The notes: generated from the letters alone by a model not told the origin. 64,000 bases of DNA from Hoeflea sp038900095 (GCF_038900095.1 NZ_JBBMQQ010000009.1:115237-179236); one strand, 5' to 3'; positions 33,320 through 42,619 are shown, numbered from the stretch's first letter. Numbers and translations are program-made.

Positions 33320-33835
33320 ATGGCCAAATCCGCTATCGCAAGCCTGACACCCGAGGCCTCGAACGACCGGATCAACACCGGGCTCAAGGCCGACTACCGC
33401 AGGTCCATGGCGAAACATCTCTCCGAGATCCTCGCCGCAACCTATCGCCTGACGATCAAGAGCCATATCTACCACTGGAACGTGGTCGGCCCGATCTTCA
33501 AGCCGATCCATGAACTCACCGAAGAGCACTACAACGAGCTGTTCGGCGCCACCGACATCATCGCCGAACGGATCCGTGCACTGGGTCACCTGGCGCCGAT
33601 CGACCTGGATATGGCAAAAACCTTCGCGCCGTCCAAATCCGACGTTGACCAGGCATCGGCGCATGACATGGTTGCCGACCTGATCAAGGACCATGAACAG
33701 GCCGTTCGCGACATGCGCAAGGCCACCGGCGATGCCGGTGACAATGGCGATTCTGTCACCGAAGACATGCTGACGGCACGCCTGACCTTCCACGAGAAGG
33801 CTCTGTGGATGCTTCGCGCGGTTATCGCTGAGTAA
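33320..33835 (+). CDS. dps: Dps-family DNA protection / ferritin-like protein
   Basis: 171 residues with the Dps ferroxidase region: His 52 in IYHWNVVGP, then HELTEEHYNELFGATDIIAERIRALG, which supplies the acidic ligands. Dps dodecamers oxidise and store iron and protect DNA in starvation and oxidative stress. AGAAAGGAAC precedes the ATG. It is the last gene of the run from the EcfG promoter at 32225 and is closed by a terminator. Confidence 0.92.
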   Translation: MAKSAIASLTPEASNDRINTGLKADYRRSMAKHLSEILAATYRLTIKSHIYHWNVVGPIFKPIHELTEEHYNELFGATDIIAERIRALGHLAPIDLDMAKTFAPSKSDVDQASAHDMVADLIKDHEQAVRDMRKATGDAGDNGDSVTEDMLTARLTFHEKALWMLRAVIAE

Positions 33836-33858
33836 GTCTGATTTTCAGATTCGTATCA

Positions 33859-33889
33859 GGGCAGAGGCCATCCGGCTTCTGCCCTTTTT
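33859..33889 (+). terminator. Rho-independent terminator of dps
   Basis: Stem GGGCAGAgGCC/GGCtTCTGCCC with a 4-base loop and one mismatch, followed by TTTTT. Confidence 0.85.
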
Positions 33890-33909
33890 CATGTCCGGAC
33901 TGAAGGCAC

Positions 33910-33931
33910 AAAAAAACCCGCCGAAGCGGGT
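33910..33931 (-). terminator. Terminator of the tRNA-Leu transcript
   Basis: On the minus strand ACCCGC-TTCG-GCGGGT followed by T6, 7 bases beyond the tRNA 3' end. The TTCG tetraloop adds stability. Confidence 0.85.
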
Positions 33932-33937
33932 GTTTTA

Positions 33938-34024
33938 TGGTGCGGTCGAGAAGACTCGAACTTCCACGGGTTTAACCCCACAGCGACCTCAACGCTGCGC
34001 GTCTACCAATTCCGCCACGACCGC
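33938..34024 (-). tRNA. tRNA-Leu (GAG anticodon)
   Basis: 87 bases including CCA. Acceptor arms GCGGTCG/CGACCGC pair perfectly; the D arm has TGGTAGACGC, the anticodon stem CAGCG/CGCTG encloses TTGAGGT (anticodon GAG), a long variable arm typical of leucine tRNAs follows, and the T arm contains GTTCGAGTC. It reads CUC and CUU codons. A possible promoter with -35 at 34086-34081 (TTGTGC) and -10 at 34063-34058 (TACATG), 17-base spacer, lies upstream. Confidence 0.95.
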
Positions 34025-34502
34025 ACGTGGTAGAGCCGAAACCTGTCCGGCGCGCTGCATGTAGCAAATGGACATGCACTGCACAAGCGCATTCGTCACA
34101 AAAATCACATGCGCCGCGCACAGGCGGAAAATCAGTTATTTCAATGCGAAAAGACCGGTTGCGCCAAGGCATGACGGGATTTTTCACGAACAAACCGCGA
34201 TCCCGCGCTGCACGGCCGCGGAGTTTTAGCGATGATGCGGTTCGGCTTGCGCCAGATCGGACTGACAATCAGTAACATTCCGGCTGGTTGATTCCCCCGA
34301 GCGGGCAGCTGCCATTGCCAGCAGATGGCAGGCGCAACCAGGATCGACTGTCCCACCCCTCTCCGGGACAGGTGGCCCGCTATTCCAGAACGTCGAATAT
34401 CCGCCACGCTTGGGGCCTCTCCCAGGCCGATACACAGGGATGTCAACACGCCGGAGCGTCAAGCCTGTTTCCTTTGTGTGCGAACGGATCTAGACAGGGG
34501 CA
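34025..34502. other. 478-base intergenic region, no gene
   Basis: It separates the tRNA and lipB, which are transcribed away from each other. Apart from the possible tRNA promoter at 34058-34086, I see no conserved frame, repeat or clear lipB promoter. Confidence 0.5.
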
Positions 34503-35228
34503 ATGAACTCTCGCGACACACTTGAGACCCGCTTTTTTCCGCAGACCCAGAGCCCGCCGGTCAGATGGCGGATATCGGAGGGACTGACCCCCTACCCCGA
34601 AGCCGTGGACTTCATGGAAGCGGAAGCCGGGCGCATTGCCGCTGGCGAAGCCGATGAGCTGGTCTGGCTTGTCGAGCACCCGCCGCTCTACACCGCCGGG
34701 ACCAGCGCCAAGCCGGAAGACCTGGTTGCACCCGACCGGTTCGAAGTGCACACCACGGGCCGCGGCGGTGAATACACCTATCACGGGCCGGGTCAGCGGG
34801 TGGCCTATGTCATGCTCGACCTGAAACGGAGACGTCCCGATGTGCGGGCTTTCGTCTCGGCGCTTGAAGCTGTCATCATCGGCACGCTCGAAAGCATGAA
34901 CGTGACCGGCGAGCGGCGCGAGGACCGGGTCGGCGTCTGGGTACGGCGGCCGGACAAGCCGCGGCTTGCGGATGGTTCGATGGCGGAGGACAAGATCGCC
35001 GCGATCGGGATCCGCCTGCGCAAGTGGGTGAGCTTTCACGGGCTGGCGATCAACATCGATCCCGAACTCGAGCATTTTTCCGGCATCGTGCCTTGCGGCG
35101 TGCGGGCGCATGGCGTGACCAGCCTGGTTGACCTCGGACTCCCAATCCCGATGCACGAGGCCGACATCAGGCTGCGCGATGCATTCGAACATGTTTTCGG
35201 ACCGACGCGGGATGACCAGAAGGCGTGA
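34503..35228 (+). CDS. lipB: Octanoyltransferase LipB
   Basis: 241 residues. It moves octanoate from acyl-carrier protein to lipoyl domains, the first step of lipoate synthesis. The family blocks are LVEHPPLYTAGTSAKPEDL, RGGEYTYHGPGQRVAY, the catalytic Lys 164 (DKIAAIGIRLRKWVSFHG) and Cys 198 (SGIVPCGVRAHGVTSL). Length is normal for alphaproteobacteria. It is transcribed alone. Confidence 0.95.
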   Translation: MNSRDTLETRFFPQTQSPPVRWRISEGLTPYPEAVDFMEAEAGRIAAGEADELVWLVEHPPLYTAGTSAKPEDLVAPDRFEVHTTGRGGEYTYHGPGQRVAYVMLDLKRRRPDVRAFVSALEAVIIGTLESMNVTGERREDRVGVWVRRPDKPRLADGSMAEDKIAAIGIRLRKWVSFHGLAINIDPELEHFSGIVPCGVRAHGVTSLVDLGLPIPMHEADIRLRDAFEHVFGPTRDDQKA

Positions 35229-35633
35229 TCGGGACGCCCGCAGGGGTATCTGCATGGTCTTGCAGAACGCCCTTGCCGCCACTTGTGCGCCCAAAACCGG
35301 CATCGCCGCATTGTTGGTTTGTGAACTAATGCGGGCCCGCGCACTGGACGACGTGTGGACAAATGCTGATAATACGGTAGCCGGAACGGAAATTCTCACC
35401 CCGATTCGATAGATCCGGCCTTCACTTTGCAGTGAGACAAGACCCAGGGGCGCCGCAAATTGTATTGCAGGCGAAGGGTCACCACATCTGATACGCCGGT
35501 GCATGTCGCACGACCGACTGTTCACAGGAACGACATGGTCCATGCATAGGCTTTACACTGGACGGGATTTGCCGACCGCGCGTCAACTCGCGCAATTGTC
35601 CGCCCGATCCAAGACACTAAGGGAACTACATCG
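35229..35633. other. 405-base intergenic region, no gene
   Basis: It lies between lipB and the XRE regulator gene, both on the plus strand. No coding frame with family support, no repeat and no strong terminator hairpin is apparent. It presumably holds the promoter of the XRE gene. Confidence 0.45.
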
Positions 35634-36017
35634 ATGAATGACATGACAGTCGACACCTATGATGACGGCGATACGCTGGGCGGCAGGATAACCCGCGCCC
35701 GCGATCTGGCCAGCCTGACGCTGGAGGACGCCGCATCGCATATTGGCGTGACCGATGAAACCCTCGCCGAATGGGAATCGGACCGCTCCGAACCGCGCGC
35801 CAACAAGATCATGACACTGGCCGGCGTCCTTGGCGTCTCTCCCGCATGGCTGATCAGCGGTGCCGGCGATGCACCGCAAGCCCCCGGAATGTCCATCGCG
35901 GTGGATGAAATGTCGGGTGAAATCAACAGGCTCAGAGAGCTCGCGCTGCAGATTACCGCCAGCGTGGAAATACTGGAAAGCCGTCTTGTTACATTGACAC
36001 GGGTCGCAAACGACTAG
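35634..36017 (+). CDS. XRE-family helix-turn-helix regulator
   Basis: 127 residues. An HTH_3 domain (about 15-72) reads LGGRITRARDLASLTLEDAASHIGV...TLAEWESDRSEPRANKIMTLAGVLGVSPAWLI. The C-terminal helix (about 95-125, EINRLRELALQITASVEILESRL) looks like a dimerisation coil. It lies 81 bases upstream of adhC in the same direction and may regulate the formaldehyde genes, but no operator is evident. A second ATG three codons in is possible. Confidence 0.85.
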   Translation: MNDMTVDTYDDGDTLGGRITRARDLASLTLEDAASHIGVTDETLAEWESDRSEPRANKIMTLAGVLGVSPAWLISGAGDAPQAPGMSIAVDEMSGEINRLRELALQITASVEILESRLVTLTRVAND

Positions 36018-36098
36018 ATGCGTGAAAACAGGGTTGAGCCGGCCCCGCCACTCTGGCAGGGTCGGCTCAACTGACAAATCGCTATCCGGGAGAATGGA

Positions 36099-37208
36099 AT
36101 GGACGTTCGCGCAGCTGTCGCTTTTGAAGCCGGGAAACCGCTTGAGATCACCACCGTCCAGCTGGACGGTCCGCGTGCGGGCGAGGTGCTGGTCGAGATC
36201 AAGGCCACGGGCATCTGCCATACCGACGAGTTCACGCTTTCCGGCGCCGACCCGGAAGGCATATTCCCGGCCATTCTCGGTCATGAAGGCGCCGGCGTGG
36301 TCGTTGATGTCGGCCCCGGCGTGACGTCGCTGAAAAAGGGTGACCACGTCATCCCGCTCTACACGCCGGAATGTCGCGAGTGCGAATATTGCCTCAACCC
36401 CAAAACCAATCTGTGCCAGTCGATCCGAAGCACCCAGGGCCAGGGCCTGATGCCGGACGGCACATCGCGCTTCTCGGTCAACGGCAAGCCGATATTCCAC
36501 TATATGGGCACCTCGACATTTGCCAATTTCACCGTTCTGCCCGAGATCGCGCTGGCCAAGATCAACCCTGACGCCCCCTTCGACAAGGTTTGCTACATCG
36601 GTTGCGGTGTCACCACAGGCATCGGCGCGGTGATCAATACGGCCAAGGTCGAAATCGGCTCCAAAGCCATCGTCTTCGGCCTCGGCGGCATCGGTCTCAA
36701 CGTGCTGCAGGGCCTCAGGCTGGCCGGTGCCGACATGATCGTCGGCGTTGACCTCAACCCGGGCAAGGTAGAGATGGCAAAGCGCTTCGGCATGACCCAT
36801 TTCGTCAACCCGAGCGAAGTTGAAGGCGATCTGGTGCCCTATCTGGTCGATCTGACCAAGGGCGGCGCCGACTACACATTCGACGCCACCGGCAATGTCG
36901 GCGTGATGCGCACCGCACTGGAATGCGCGCACAAGGGCTGGGGCGAGAGCATCATCATCGGCGTGGCGCCCGCAGGCGCGGAAATCTCGACCCGTCCGTT
37001 CCAGCTGGTCACAGGCCGGTCCTGGCGCGGCACCGCCTTCGGTGGTGCACGCGGGCGCACAGATGTGCCGAAAATCGTCGAGTGGTACATGGAAGGCAAG
37101 ATCGAGATCGATCCGATGATCACCCATACCATGGGCCTCGAAGGCATCAACGAAGCCTTCGACCTGATGCACCGGGGCGAAAGCATCCGCAGCGTCGTCG
37201 TCTACTGA
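36099..37208 (+). CDS. adhC: S-(hydroxymethyl)glutathione dehydrogenase (class III alcohol dehydrogenase)
   Basis: 369 residues. It oxidises the glutathione-formaldehyde adduct to S-formylglutathione with NAD+ in the cytosol. Catalytic zinc ligands are C40, H62 and C171; structural zinc cysteines are C92, C95, C98 and C106 (ECRECEYCLNPKTNLC). The nucleotide-binding turn is GLGGIGLN. Followed 56 bases later by fghA, giving a complete two-step route from formaldehyde to formate. Confidence 0.95.
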   Translation: MDVRAAVAFEAGKPLEITTVQLDGPRAGEVLVEIKATGICHTDEFTLSGADPEGIFPAILGHEGAGVVVDVGPGVTSLKKGDHVIPLYTPECRECEYCLNPKTNLCQSIRSTQGQGLMPDGTSRFSVNGKPIFHYMGTSTFANFTVLPEIALAKINPDAPFDKVCYIGCGVTTGIGAVINTAKVEIGSKAIVFGLGGIGLNVLQGLRLAGADMIVGVDLNPGKVEMAKRFGMTHFVNPSEVEGDLVPYLVDLTKGGADYTFDATGNVGVMRTALECAHKGWGESIIIGVAPAGAEISTRPFQLVTGRSWRGTAFGGARGRTDVPKIVEWYMEGKIEIDPMITHTMGLEGINEAFDLMHRGESIRSVVVY

Positions 37209-37264
37209 GACGCTGACGCAACTACCGTACCAGCGATCACGCCCCCGAACCGGACGATGAGACA

Positions 37265-38098
37265 ATGAAGATTATTTCGGAAGCCAAGGCTCATGGCGGA
37301 CGCCAGGGCGTTTACTCGATGGAATCGGAAGCCTGTGGCTGCGACATGACGTTCGCCGTGTTCAGGCCACCCGTGGCCAAGGAGCAGCTGTGTCCGGTGG
37401 TCTGGTTTCTCTCCGGGCTGACCTGCACCCACGCCAACGTCATGGACAAGGGCGAGTACCGGCGGATGGCGTCCGAACTCGGGCTGATCATCGTCTGCCC
37501 GGATACCAGCCCGCGTGGCGATCACGTTCCCGACGAGCCGGACAACTGGCAATTCGGCAAAGGCGCCGGATTCTACCTCGATGCGACGCAATCGCCCTGG
37601 TCGAAGCATTACCGCATGGAGACCCATATCCTCGATGAGCTGTCAGAGCGCATCGCAGGGCATTTCGCCGCCGACATGGGACGACAGGGGATCATGGGGC
37701 ATTCGATGGGCGGACACGGGGCTCTGACGCTGGCGCTCAAGCATCCCGACAGGTTCAAAAGCTGTTCGGCTTTCGCACCGATCGTCCAGCCGTCAAGTGC
37801 TGACTGGTCACGCCCTGCGTTGGAGAAATATCTTGGTGCGGACGAGACTGCCTGGCGGCGTTACGACGCGACGCAACTGATCGAGGACGGCGCGAGGTTT
37901 CCGGAATTCCTGGTGGATCAGGGAACCGCGGACGGCTTTCTCGAAACCGGTCTGCGCCCCTGGCTTCTGGAAGAAGCCTGCCGCAAGGCAGATATCGGCC
38001 TGACCCTGCGGATGCAGGAAGGCTATGACCATTCCTACAATTTCATCTCGACCTTCATGGACGACCATCTCGCCTGGCACGCCAAGCGGCTGGGCTGA
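37265..38098 (+). CDS. fghA: S-formylglutathione hydrolase
   Basis: 277 residues of the esterase D family. The nucleophile Ser 147 lies in GHSMGGHG; the acid is in LVDQGTADGF and the His in GYDHSYNFIS. It hydrolyses S-formylglutathione to formate and glutathione. It follows adhC, whose product is its substrate, and is presumably in the same operon. Confidence 0.95.
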   Translation: MKIISEAKAHGGRQGVYSMESEACGCDMTFAVFRPPVAKEQLCPVVWFLSGLTCTHANVMDKGEYRRMASELGLIIVCPDTSPRGDHVPDEPDNWQFGKGAGFYLDATQSPWSKHYRMETHILDELSERIAGHFAADMGRQGIMGHSMGGHGALTLALKHPDRFKSCSAFAPIVQPSSADWSRPALEKYLGADETAWRRYDATQLIEDGARFPEFLVDQGTADGFLETGLRPWLLEEACRKADIGLTLRMQEGYDHSYNFISTFMDDHLAWHAKRLG

Positions 38099-38107
38099 TC
38101 GCCCGGT

Positions 38108-38974
38108 TCAACGGCTGTCGGGATCGCTGCAGTCGTTTTCGAGCGTGATGATGCAGGGTTCGTCGTCGGCAGAGGCTGCATCTTCGATCTCACTGACAAT
38201 GCGAGGCTCCCGGGCCGGAAGCTCGAGGCTGTTGGGCACGTCGACCAGCGCCGGCGAAGCCATGGGAACATCGGGCACTGTGGGCTTGATGCTTGGTTTT
38301 GCGTCAAGCAGCGGCTTGGAAAAATCCACCGCAGGGCCGGCATCAGGCTCCACCTCGAGATTGACCGTGGTCGGGGTCACCGTGCCATTCAGCAACGGAT
38401 CGACAGAGCGCATGGCCTCGTCATCGGCATCGAAGCGGCCGGGATTGCCCGTCGGCCATGCCACATCCCGCTTGAGGCCGCCGACCGGATACGGGGTGTA
38501 GCCGGTCAAGCCGAGAAAACTACGGATATCATCTGTCAGCCTGGCAACGAGCATGGTGTCGGCGCGGCCTGAATTGAAATCGGAATATGTCGAGCGCATG
38601 GCCTGCGAGCGGAGCAGCTGGCCGGTTCTTGAATCGATCAGGGACAGATCCAGACTGACGGACTCGGACCTGCCACCGAACAGATTGACCGGCGATGGTT
38701 CCGCCCGCCGGTCCTGAACCACGATCCTGAGCGATGAGGTCTGGCCGACGTCGGACGTGGCACGGCCAACACTCGCCTCAAGTCTGCTCTGCAGATGGCC
38801 GGCGAAGCCGAGATTTTCGACACTGTCAGCCATGACCCGAACTTCGGTGACATTGTACGGCGTGGTCGGTTCGAGAGGCTTTGGCCTGCCCGCACAGGCC
38901 GAAAGACCGGCGGCAAGAACGACAAGCAGCATTGTACGCAAGAAACGCAATGGCATTCGATTGACTTGCTGCAT
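38108..38974 (-). CDS. Probable lipoprotein
   Basis: 288 residues. The signal segment MPLRFLRTMLLVVLAAGLSAC ends in a lipobox (LSAC), here about residue 27 from the start used. The mature protein has a region resembling envelope components (YNVTEVRVMADSVENLGFAGHLQSRLEASVG...LDLSLIDSRTGQLLRSQAM), then a low-complexity Pro/Val/Asp-rich tail. ATG 38974 has GGAG 7 bases upstream. Function not recognised; it probably sits in the outer or inner membrane. It converges on fghA with only 9 bases between the stops. Confidence 0.75.
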   Translation of the reverse strand: MQQVNRMPLRFLRTMLLVVLAAGLSACAGRPKPLEPTTPYNVTEVRVMADSVENLGFAGHLQSRLEASVGRATSDVGQTSSLRIVVQDRRAEPSPVNLFGGRSESVSLDLSLIDSRTGQLLRSQAMRSTYSDFNSGRADTMLVARLTDDIRSFLGLTGYTPYPVGGLKRDVAWPTGNPGRFDADDEAMRSVDPLLNGTVTPTTVNLEVEPDAGPAVDFSKPLLDAKPSIKPTVPDVPMASPALVDVPNSLELPAREPRIVSEIEDAASADDEPCIITLENDCSDPDSR

Positions 38975-39120
38975 GCCAATACTCCGGAAGGGGCAATTCC
39001 ACTTTCCGAAAAATCGCATTTTATAGTTAGTGTATGGTTAAGAAGCTTCATTTCCTCCTAATTCAGGCCGGTTAAAAATAGCTGTGATTCTGTCGGCGCC
39101 ATTCCAAATCAGGAGGAATC

Positions 39121-39564
39121 CTACTGGTTCATCTCGCCGAAATGAGACCCCGGCAGGCCGGGCTGCATGCGGATCAGCCGTGAATCGGCAACGGCGGCCT
39201 GACGATGGCGGACGGCCTTGCGGTATTCGGGATCACGCAGCATGGCGACAAAGGCATCCTTGTCCGGATACTCGGCGATAAAGGCAATGTCCCAGGCCTC
39301 GTCTTGCGGCCCGATGAGCATCAGTTCCGGTTTTCCGATCCACACCTGCCTGCCGCCGAGACGTTCGAAAACCGGCCCGCTTTCGCGGGAATAGCTTTCA
39401 TAGGCCTCAGCGCCGGTGGCGACGGTTCCATCCTCGTAGGCAGCCTGTGCGCGAAACCTCACGAGGTTGAACATGTGGATCGGCCCCGGCCTGTCCAGCT
39501 CGCGGAACCCGGCGAAAGCCTCCCTGGTCGGGTCAATGAAACCTGTCGAAACATCATCTGCCAT
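39121..39564 (-). CDS. DUF1330 family protein
   Basis: 147 residues with the family pattern PIHMFNLVRFRAQAAYEDG...AYESYSRESGPVFERLGG-QVW and YPDKDAFVAMLRDPEYRKAVRHRQAAV. It is a ferredoxin-like, dimeric alpha/beta barrel fold of unknown function. ATG 39564 (MADDVSTGFIDPTRE) has AGGAAAG upstream; an earlier in-frame ATG adds seven residues. Confidence 0.85.
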   Translation of the reverse strand: MADDVSTGFIDPTREAFAGFRELDRPGPIHMFNLVRFRAQAAYEDGTVATGAEAYESYSRESGPVFERLGGRQVWIGKPELMLIGPQDEAWDIAFIAEYPDKDAFVAMLRDPEYRKAVRHRQAAVADSRLIRMQPGLPGSHFGEMNQ

Positions 39565-39687
39565 CGCGCCATACTTTCCTGTCATCCGGGTTTAGAAACC
39601 GAGATGATCAAAGCTTGTTGCGAATGTCCAGAGAGGCAGGAGCGTGTGGCCTGCCCATTGACCAGGCGCGCGCTGTGCCGGCCAGGT

Positions 39688-40482
39688 TCAGGACCGGTAG
39701 GCGGACAGGATCAGATGTGCGGCCTCGAATTCGATCCGCCGTTTGGCGCGACGCTCGGCGGCTTCATGGTCCTCGCCCCACTGGCCGATGTTGTAGTCCT
39801 CGTCGACATGGGCCGCCTCCCAGATCTCGGATGGTTCGCCCTGCCCTTCGGCCAGCGCCAATGCCAGGATCAGCGAGCCGGTGAGCGAGGTGATGGCGTG
39901 CAGCGCGGTCAGTTGCAGCGGCGTTGCGTAACGGCGCAGCAACACTGCAATGGCGCGGATCGCCTCCGGTGGCTGCTCGACATGGACAACACCTTCCGAC
40001 AGCACCAGACGGGCACCCATGTTGGCAGCCCAGTCGAGATAGGGATCCCAGAGTTCGCTTTCGCGCGCGACCAGCCCTTCGGGCGCGTCGGCGCGATAAC
40101 AAACCAGGTCAGTCCCGGCAAAACGCAGGATTTCCTCAAACACCTCGTCCTGCGCCGCCTCCACGCCATCAAGGGCTGTGTTGAGCATACGGGTCAGCGG
40201 CATTGTCGCCGGATTGATTTCATCCTTCTGCGCCTGCCATTCGGATGCGATTGCTTCGGCCAGTTCCTTGTGTGGAACGCCAAGCGGCTTGCGCGACGGG
40301 GTGCGCACCGGCTTGCCGTCCAGCGCCACGACGAAGCTGCCATCTTCTGCGTCGACCGCGGCAGCTTGCTTGTAGAAGCGTTTCGGCAATGGCCTGTGCA
40401 GACCGGCCTGGACTTCGCGCACCGGATCGGACAGCTTTTCGCCTTTTTCTCCGAGATCGAGATCGCTGAGTATATCGCGCAT
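39688..40482 (-). CDS. ATP12-family F1-ATPase assembly chaperone
   Basis: 264 residues. The family landmarks are KRFYKQAAA, ALDGKPVRTPSRKPL, PLTRMLNTALDG, LLCYRA (here LVCYRADAPEGL) and WDPYLDWA, with DEDYN-QWGEDHEA near the C-terminus. In mitochondria Atp12 assists assembly of the F1 alpha subunit; the bacterial protein is assumed to do the same. It follows the HAD phosphatase gene by 17 bases in the long minus-strand run. Confidence 0.92.
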   Translation of the reverse strand: MRDILSDLDLGEKGEKLSDPVREVQAGLHRPLPKRFYKQAAAVDAEDGSFVVALDGKPVRTPSRKPLGVPHKELAEAIASEWQAQKDEINPATMPLTRMLNTALDGVEAAQDEVFEEILRFAGTDLVCYRADAPEGLVARESELWDPYLDWAANMGARLVLSEGVVHVEQPPEAIRAIAVLLRRYATPLQLTALHAITSLTGSLILALALAEGQGEPSEIWEAAHVDEDYNIGQWGEDHEAAERRAKRRIEFEAAHLILSAYRS

Positions 40483-40499
40483 GGAAGCGTCTCCTGTCG

Positions 40500-41147
40500 T
40501 CAGATGAGTGTGGCGATTTCGCAGGCATGATCGACCACGTGATGAGCCCCCGCGGCCCTGAGCGCTTCCACCGGGCCATAACCCCAGGAAACGCCGACAG
40601 CCCTGGCGCCGGCGCTGACGGCCATCTGCATATCATACACCGCATCGCCGATAACGGTTGTCCGTTCGGGATCGACACCGGCTTCCGCGCAGCATTCCAG
40701 AACCATCGCCGGATGCGGCTTGGACGGGCAATCATCGGCGGTGCGGGTGGCAAAGAACGCCTTTGTCAGGCCATGGTGGGCAAGAATCGCGTCAAGCCCG
40801 CGGCGTGACTTGCCGGTGACCACGCCGAGGATCACATCATCGCGCGCGGCAAGCGCCGCAATCAGAGGCAGAAGGCCGTCATAGGCCGGTTCAAGCGCAC
40901 CGCCGTTTTGGCGGTACAGCATGAAATGTTCCTTGTAGCGCGCAGTCATGGCGGCAATCTCCGGATCCACCGGCCGGTCGAGCATTTGCGCGATCGCGAT
41001 ATCCAGTGTCAGGCCGATGATCGACTTGGTCCGCTCAAACGCAGGCCGCTCCACCCCGAAATCGGTGAAGGTGCGCTCCATACAGGCGTGAATCACCGCC
41101 GCGCTGTCGACAATGGTGCCGTCGCAATCAAACAGCGCAAGCTTCAT
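40500..41147 (-). CDS. HAD-family phosphatase (phosphoglycolate-phosphatase-like)
   Basis: 215 residues. Motif I FDCDGTIVDS, motif II VVTGKS, motif III Lys in CPSKPHPAM and motif IV VIGDAVYDM mark a class IA HAD hydrolase, with a four-helix cap (about 20-85). It hydrolyses a small phosphomonoester, substrate uncertain. Its start overlaps the stop of the pseudouridine synthase gene by 4 bases. Confidence 0.9.
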   Translation of the reverse strand: MKLALFDCDGTIVDSAAVIHACMERTFTDFGVERPAFERTKSIIGLTLDIAIAQMLDRPVDPEIAAMTARYKEHFMLYRQNGGALEPAYDGLLPLIAALAARDDVILGVVTGKSRRGLDAILAHHGLTKAFFATRTADDCPSKPHPAMVLECCAEAGVDPERTTVIGDAVYDMQMAVSAGARAVGVSWGYGPVEALRAAGAHHVVDHACEIATLI

Positions 41148-42133
41148 TCCTCGGGCTCCCCGCCGGTCGCCTCGTCAAAACCGAGCAGGTTCCAGCTTTG
41201 CACCATGTGCGGCGGCAATGGCGCGGTGACCGAAAGCCGGCCACCATCGGGATGGGGAACGGAGATGTGGCGCGCCAGGAGATGCAGCCGGTTCTGCATG
41301 CCGCTGGGGAACTCCCAGTTCTTGTCGAACTCGAAATATTTCGGATCGCCAATGATCGGATGCCCCAGGTGCAGCGCATGCACACGCAGCTGGTGTGTGC
41401 GGCCGGTGTAGGGTTCGAACTCGAGCCAGGCGAGGTTTTGCGCCGCCTTGTCGATGACGCGGTAATAGGACACCGCATGATCGGCACCCTGCTCGCCATG
41501 CTTGGCCACACGCATCCGGTCGCCATCCTCGGTGGCTTCCTTGATCAGCCAGGTGGAGATCTTGCCTTCCTTGGTGCGCGGTACGCCCTTGACCAGCGCC
41601 CAGTAGGTCTTCTTGGTGGTGCGTTCGCGGAACGCGGCAGTCAGCGCCTGTGCCGCGCCCCTGGTTCGGGCCACGACGAGAACGCCGGCGGTGTCACGGT
41701 CGAGCCTGTGCACCAGCCGGGGCTTTTCGCCCTTCTTGTTGCGCCAGGCCTCGAGCATCTCGTCGACATTGCGGGTGACGCCGGAACCGCCCTGCACGGC
41801 AAGGCCGGCGGGCTTGTTGAACACCAGCACCTTTGCATCTTCATGCAACAGCATCTGGCTGAGCACTTCGTGGTCGTTCTGGCTGCGCATGGTCTTGGCA
41901 GTCAGCGGGGCGGTGGATTTCTCGTCGACGTCCATCGGCGGAATCCGCACGGTCTGACCGGGTTGCACCCTTGCGTCGGATTTGACCCGGCCGCCATCGA
42001 CACGGACCTGCCCAGACCTGAGCAGCTTTTGCAGCTGCCCGAAGCCGAGACCCGGGAAATGCACCTTGAACCAGCGATCGAGCCGCATGCCCGCTTCGTC
42101 CGGATCCACCTTTTTGAGCTGTACGCCCGCCAT
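41144..42133 (-). CDS. RluC/RluD-family pseudouridine synthase
   Basis: 329 residues. An S4 RNA-binding domain (about 15-70, MRLDRWFKVHFPGLGFGQLQKLLRSGQVRV split by a normal turn) precedes the catalytic domain with Asp 145 in VHRLDRDTAG and FEPYTGRTHQLRVHALHLGHPI. It converts specific uridines of 23S rRNA to pseudouridine. Start 42133 is chosen because MAGVQ leads straight into the S4 domain; the frame is open for 30 more codons upstream but into crcB. The gene order crcB, rlu, hydrolase, ATP12 is a common alphaproteobacterial block. Confidence 0.92.
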   Translation of the reverse strand: MAGVQLKKVDPDEAGMRLDRWFKVHFPGLGFGQLQKLLRSGQVRVDGGRVKSDARVQPGQTVRIPPMDVDEKSTAPLTAKTMRSQNDHEVLSQMLLHEDAKVLVFNKPAGLAVQGGSGVTRNVDEMLEAWRNKKGEKPRLVHRLDRDTAGVLVVARTRGAAQALTAAFRERTTKKTYWALVKGVPRTKEGKISTWLIKEATEDGDRMRVAKHGEQGADHAVSYYRVIDKAAQNLAWLEFEPYTGRTHQLRVHALHLGHPIIGDPKYFEFDKNWEFPSGMQNRLHLLARHISVPHPDGGRLSVTAPLPPHMVQSWNLLGFDEATGGEPEE

Positions 42134-42158
42134 ATCGATTATCTCTTTGATCTGCGCA

Positions 42159-42533
42159 TCAGAGCTGGCGCGCCAGCCAGAGCCCGCCAAACAACGCCAG
42201 AATGGAAACTGTGACGCTGGCAATCACATAGGCGGCAGCCGCCGTCAACGCGCCACGCTCGTAAAGCGTCACCGCATCGAGCGAAAATGCCGAGAATGTG
42301 GTAAATCCACCCAAAAATCCGGTTGCCAGCAACAATCTCAGGTCCGCGTCGCCCGACGAGCGGCGCGCAAGCCAGGCAATCAGCAGCCCCATGGCGAGCG
42401 ATCCCGCGATGTTAACCAGCAACGTGCCCCAAGGGAAACCCGCGCCGGCCGCACGCGTGACCGCCATCGCGGAAAGATGACGTGATACGGCACCAAGACC
42501 GCCACCGATAAAAACCAGCACAAGAGCATTCAT
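42159..42533 (-). CDS. crcB: Fluoride channel CrcB/Fluc
   Basis: 124 residues with four helices and the signatures GGGLGAVSRH, WGTLLVNIAGS and GFLGGFTTFSAFS. The dual-topology dimer exports fluoride across the inner membrane. It is the first of the crcB-rlu-HAD-ATP12 run. I see no fluoride riboswitch in the 86 bases before the start. Confidence 0.95.
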   Translation of the reverse strand: MNALVLVFIGGGLGAVSRHLSAMAVTRAAGAGFPWGTLLVNIAGSLAMGLLIAWLARRSSGDADLRLLLATGFLGGFTTFSAFSLDAVTLYERGALTAAAAYVIASVTVSILALFGGLWLARQL

Positions 42534-42619
42534 CCCCGGTGCTTAGCGGAAAACGGCACAGCGATAAAGCCGTTGCGCACGCCGGCCTGAACTTATCTTA
42601 GCGGCCGGGCCGGTAAAAA

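Noticed and set aside
33938..34024. tRNA-Leu as an integration site
   Set aside because: I see no integrase and no duplicated tRNA 3' end within the window.
35583..37265. 560-codon open frame antisense to adhC
   Set aside because: It mirrors a strongly supported alcohol dehydrogenase in GC-rich DNA and shows no family similarity.
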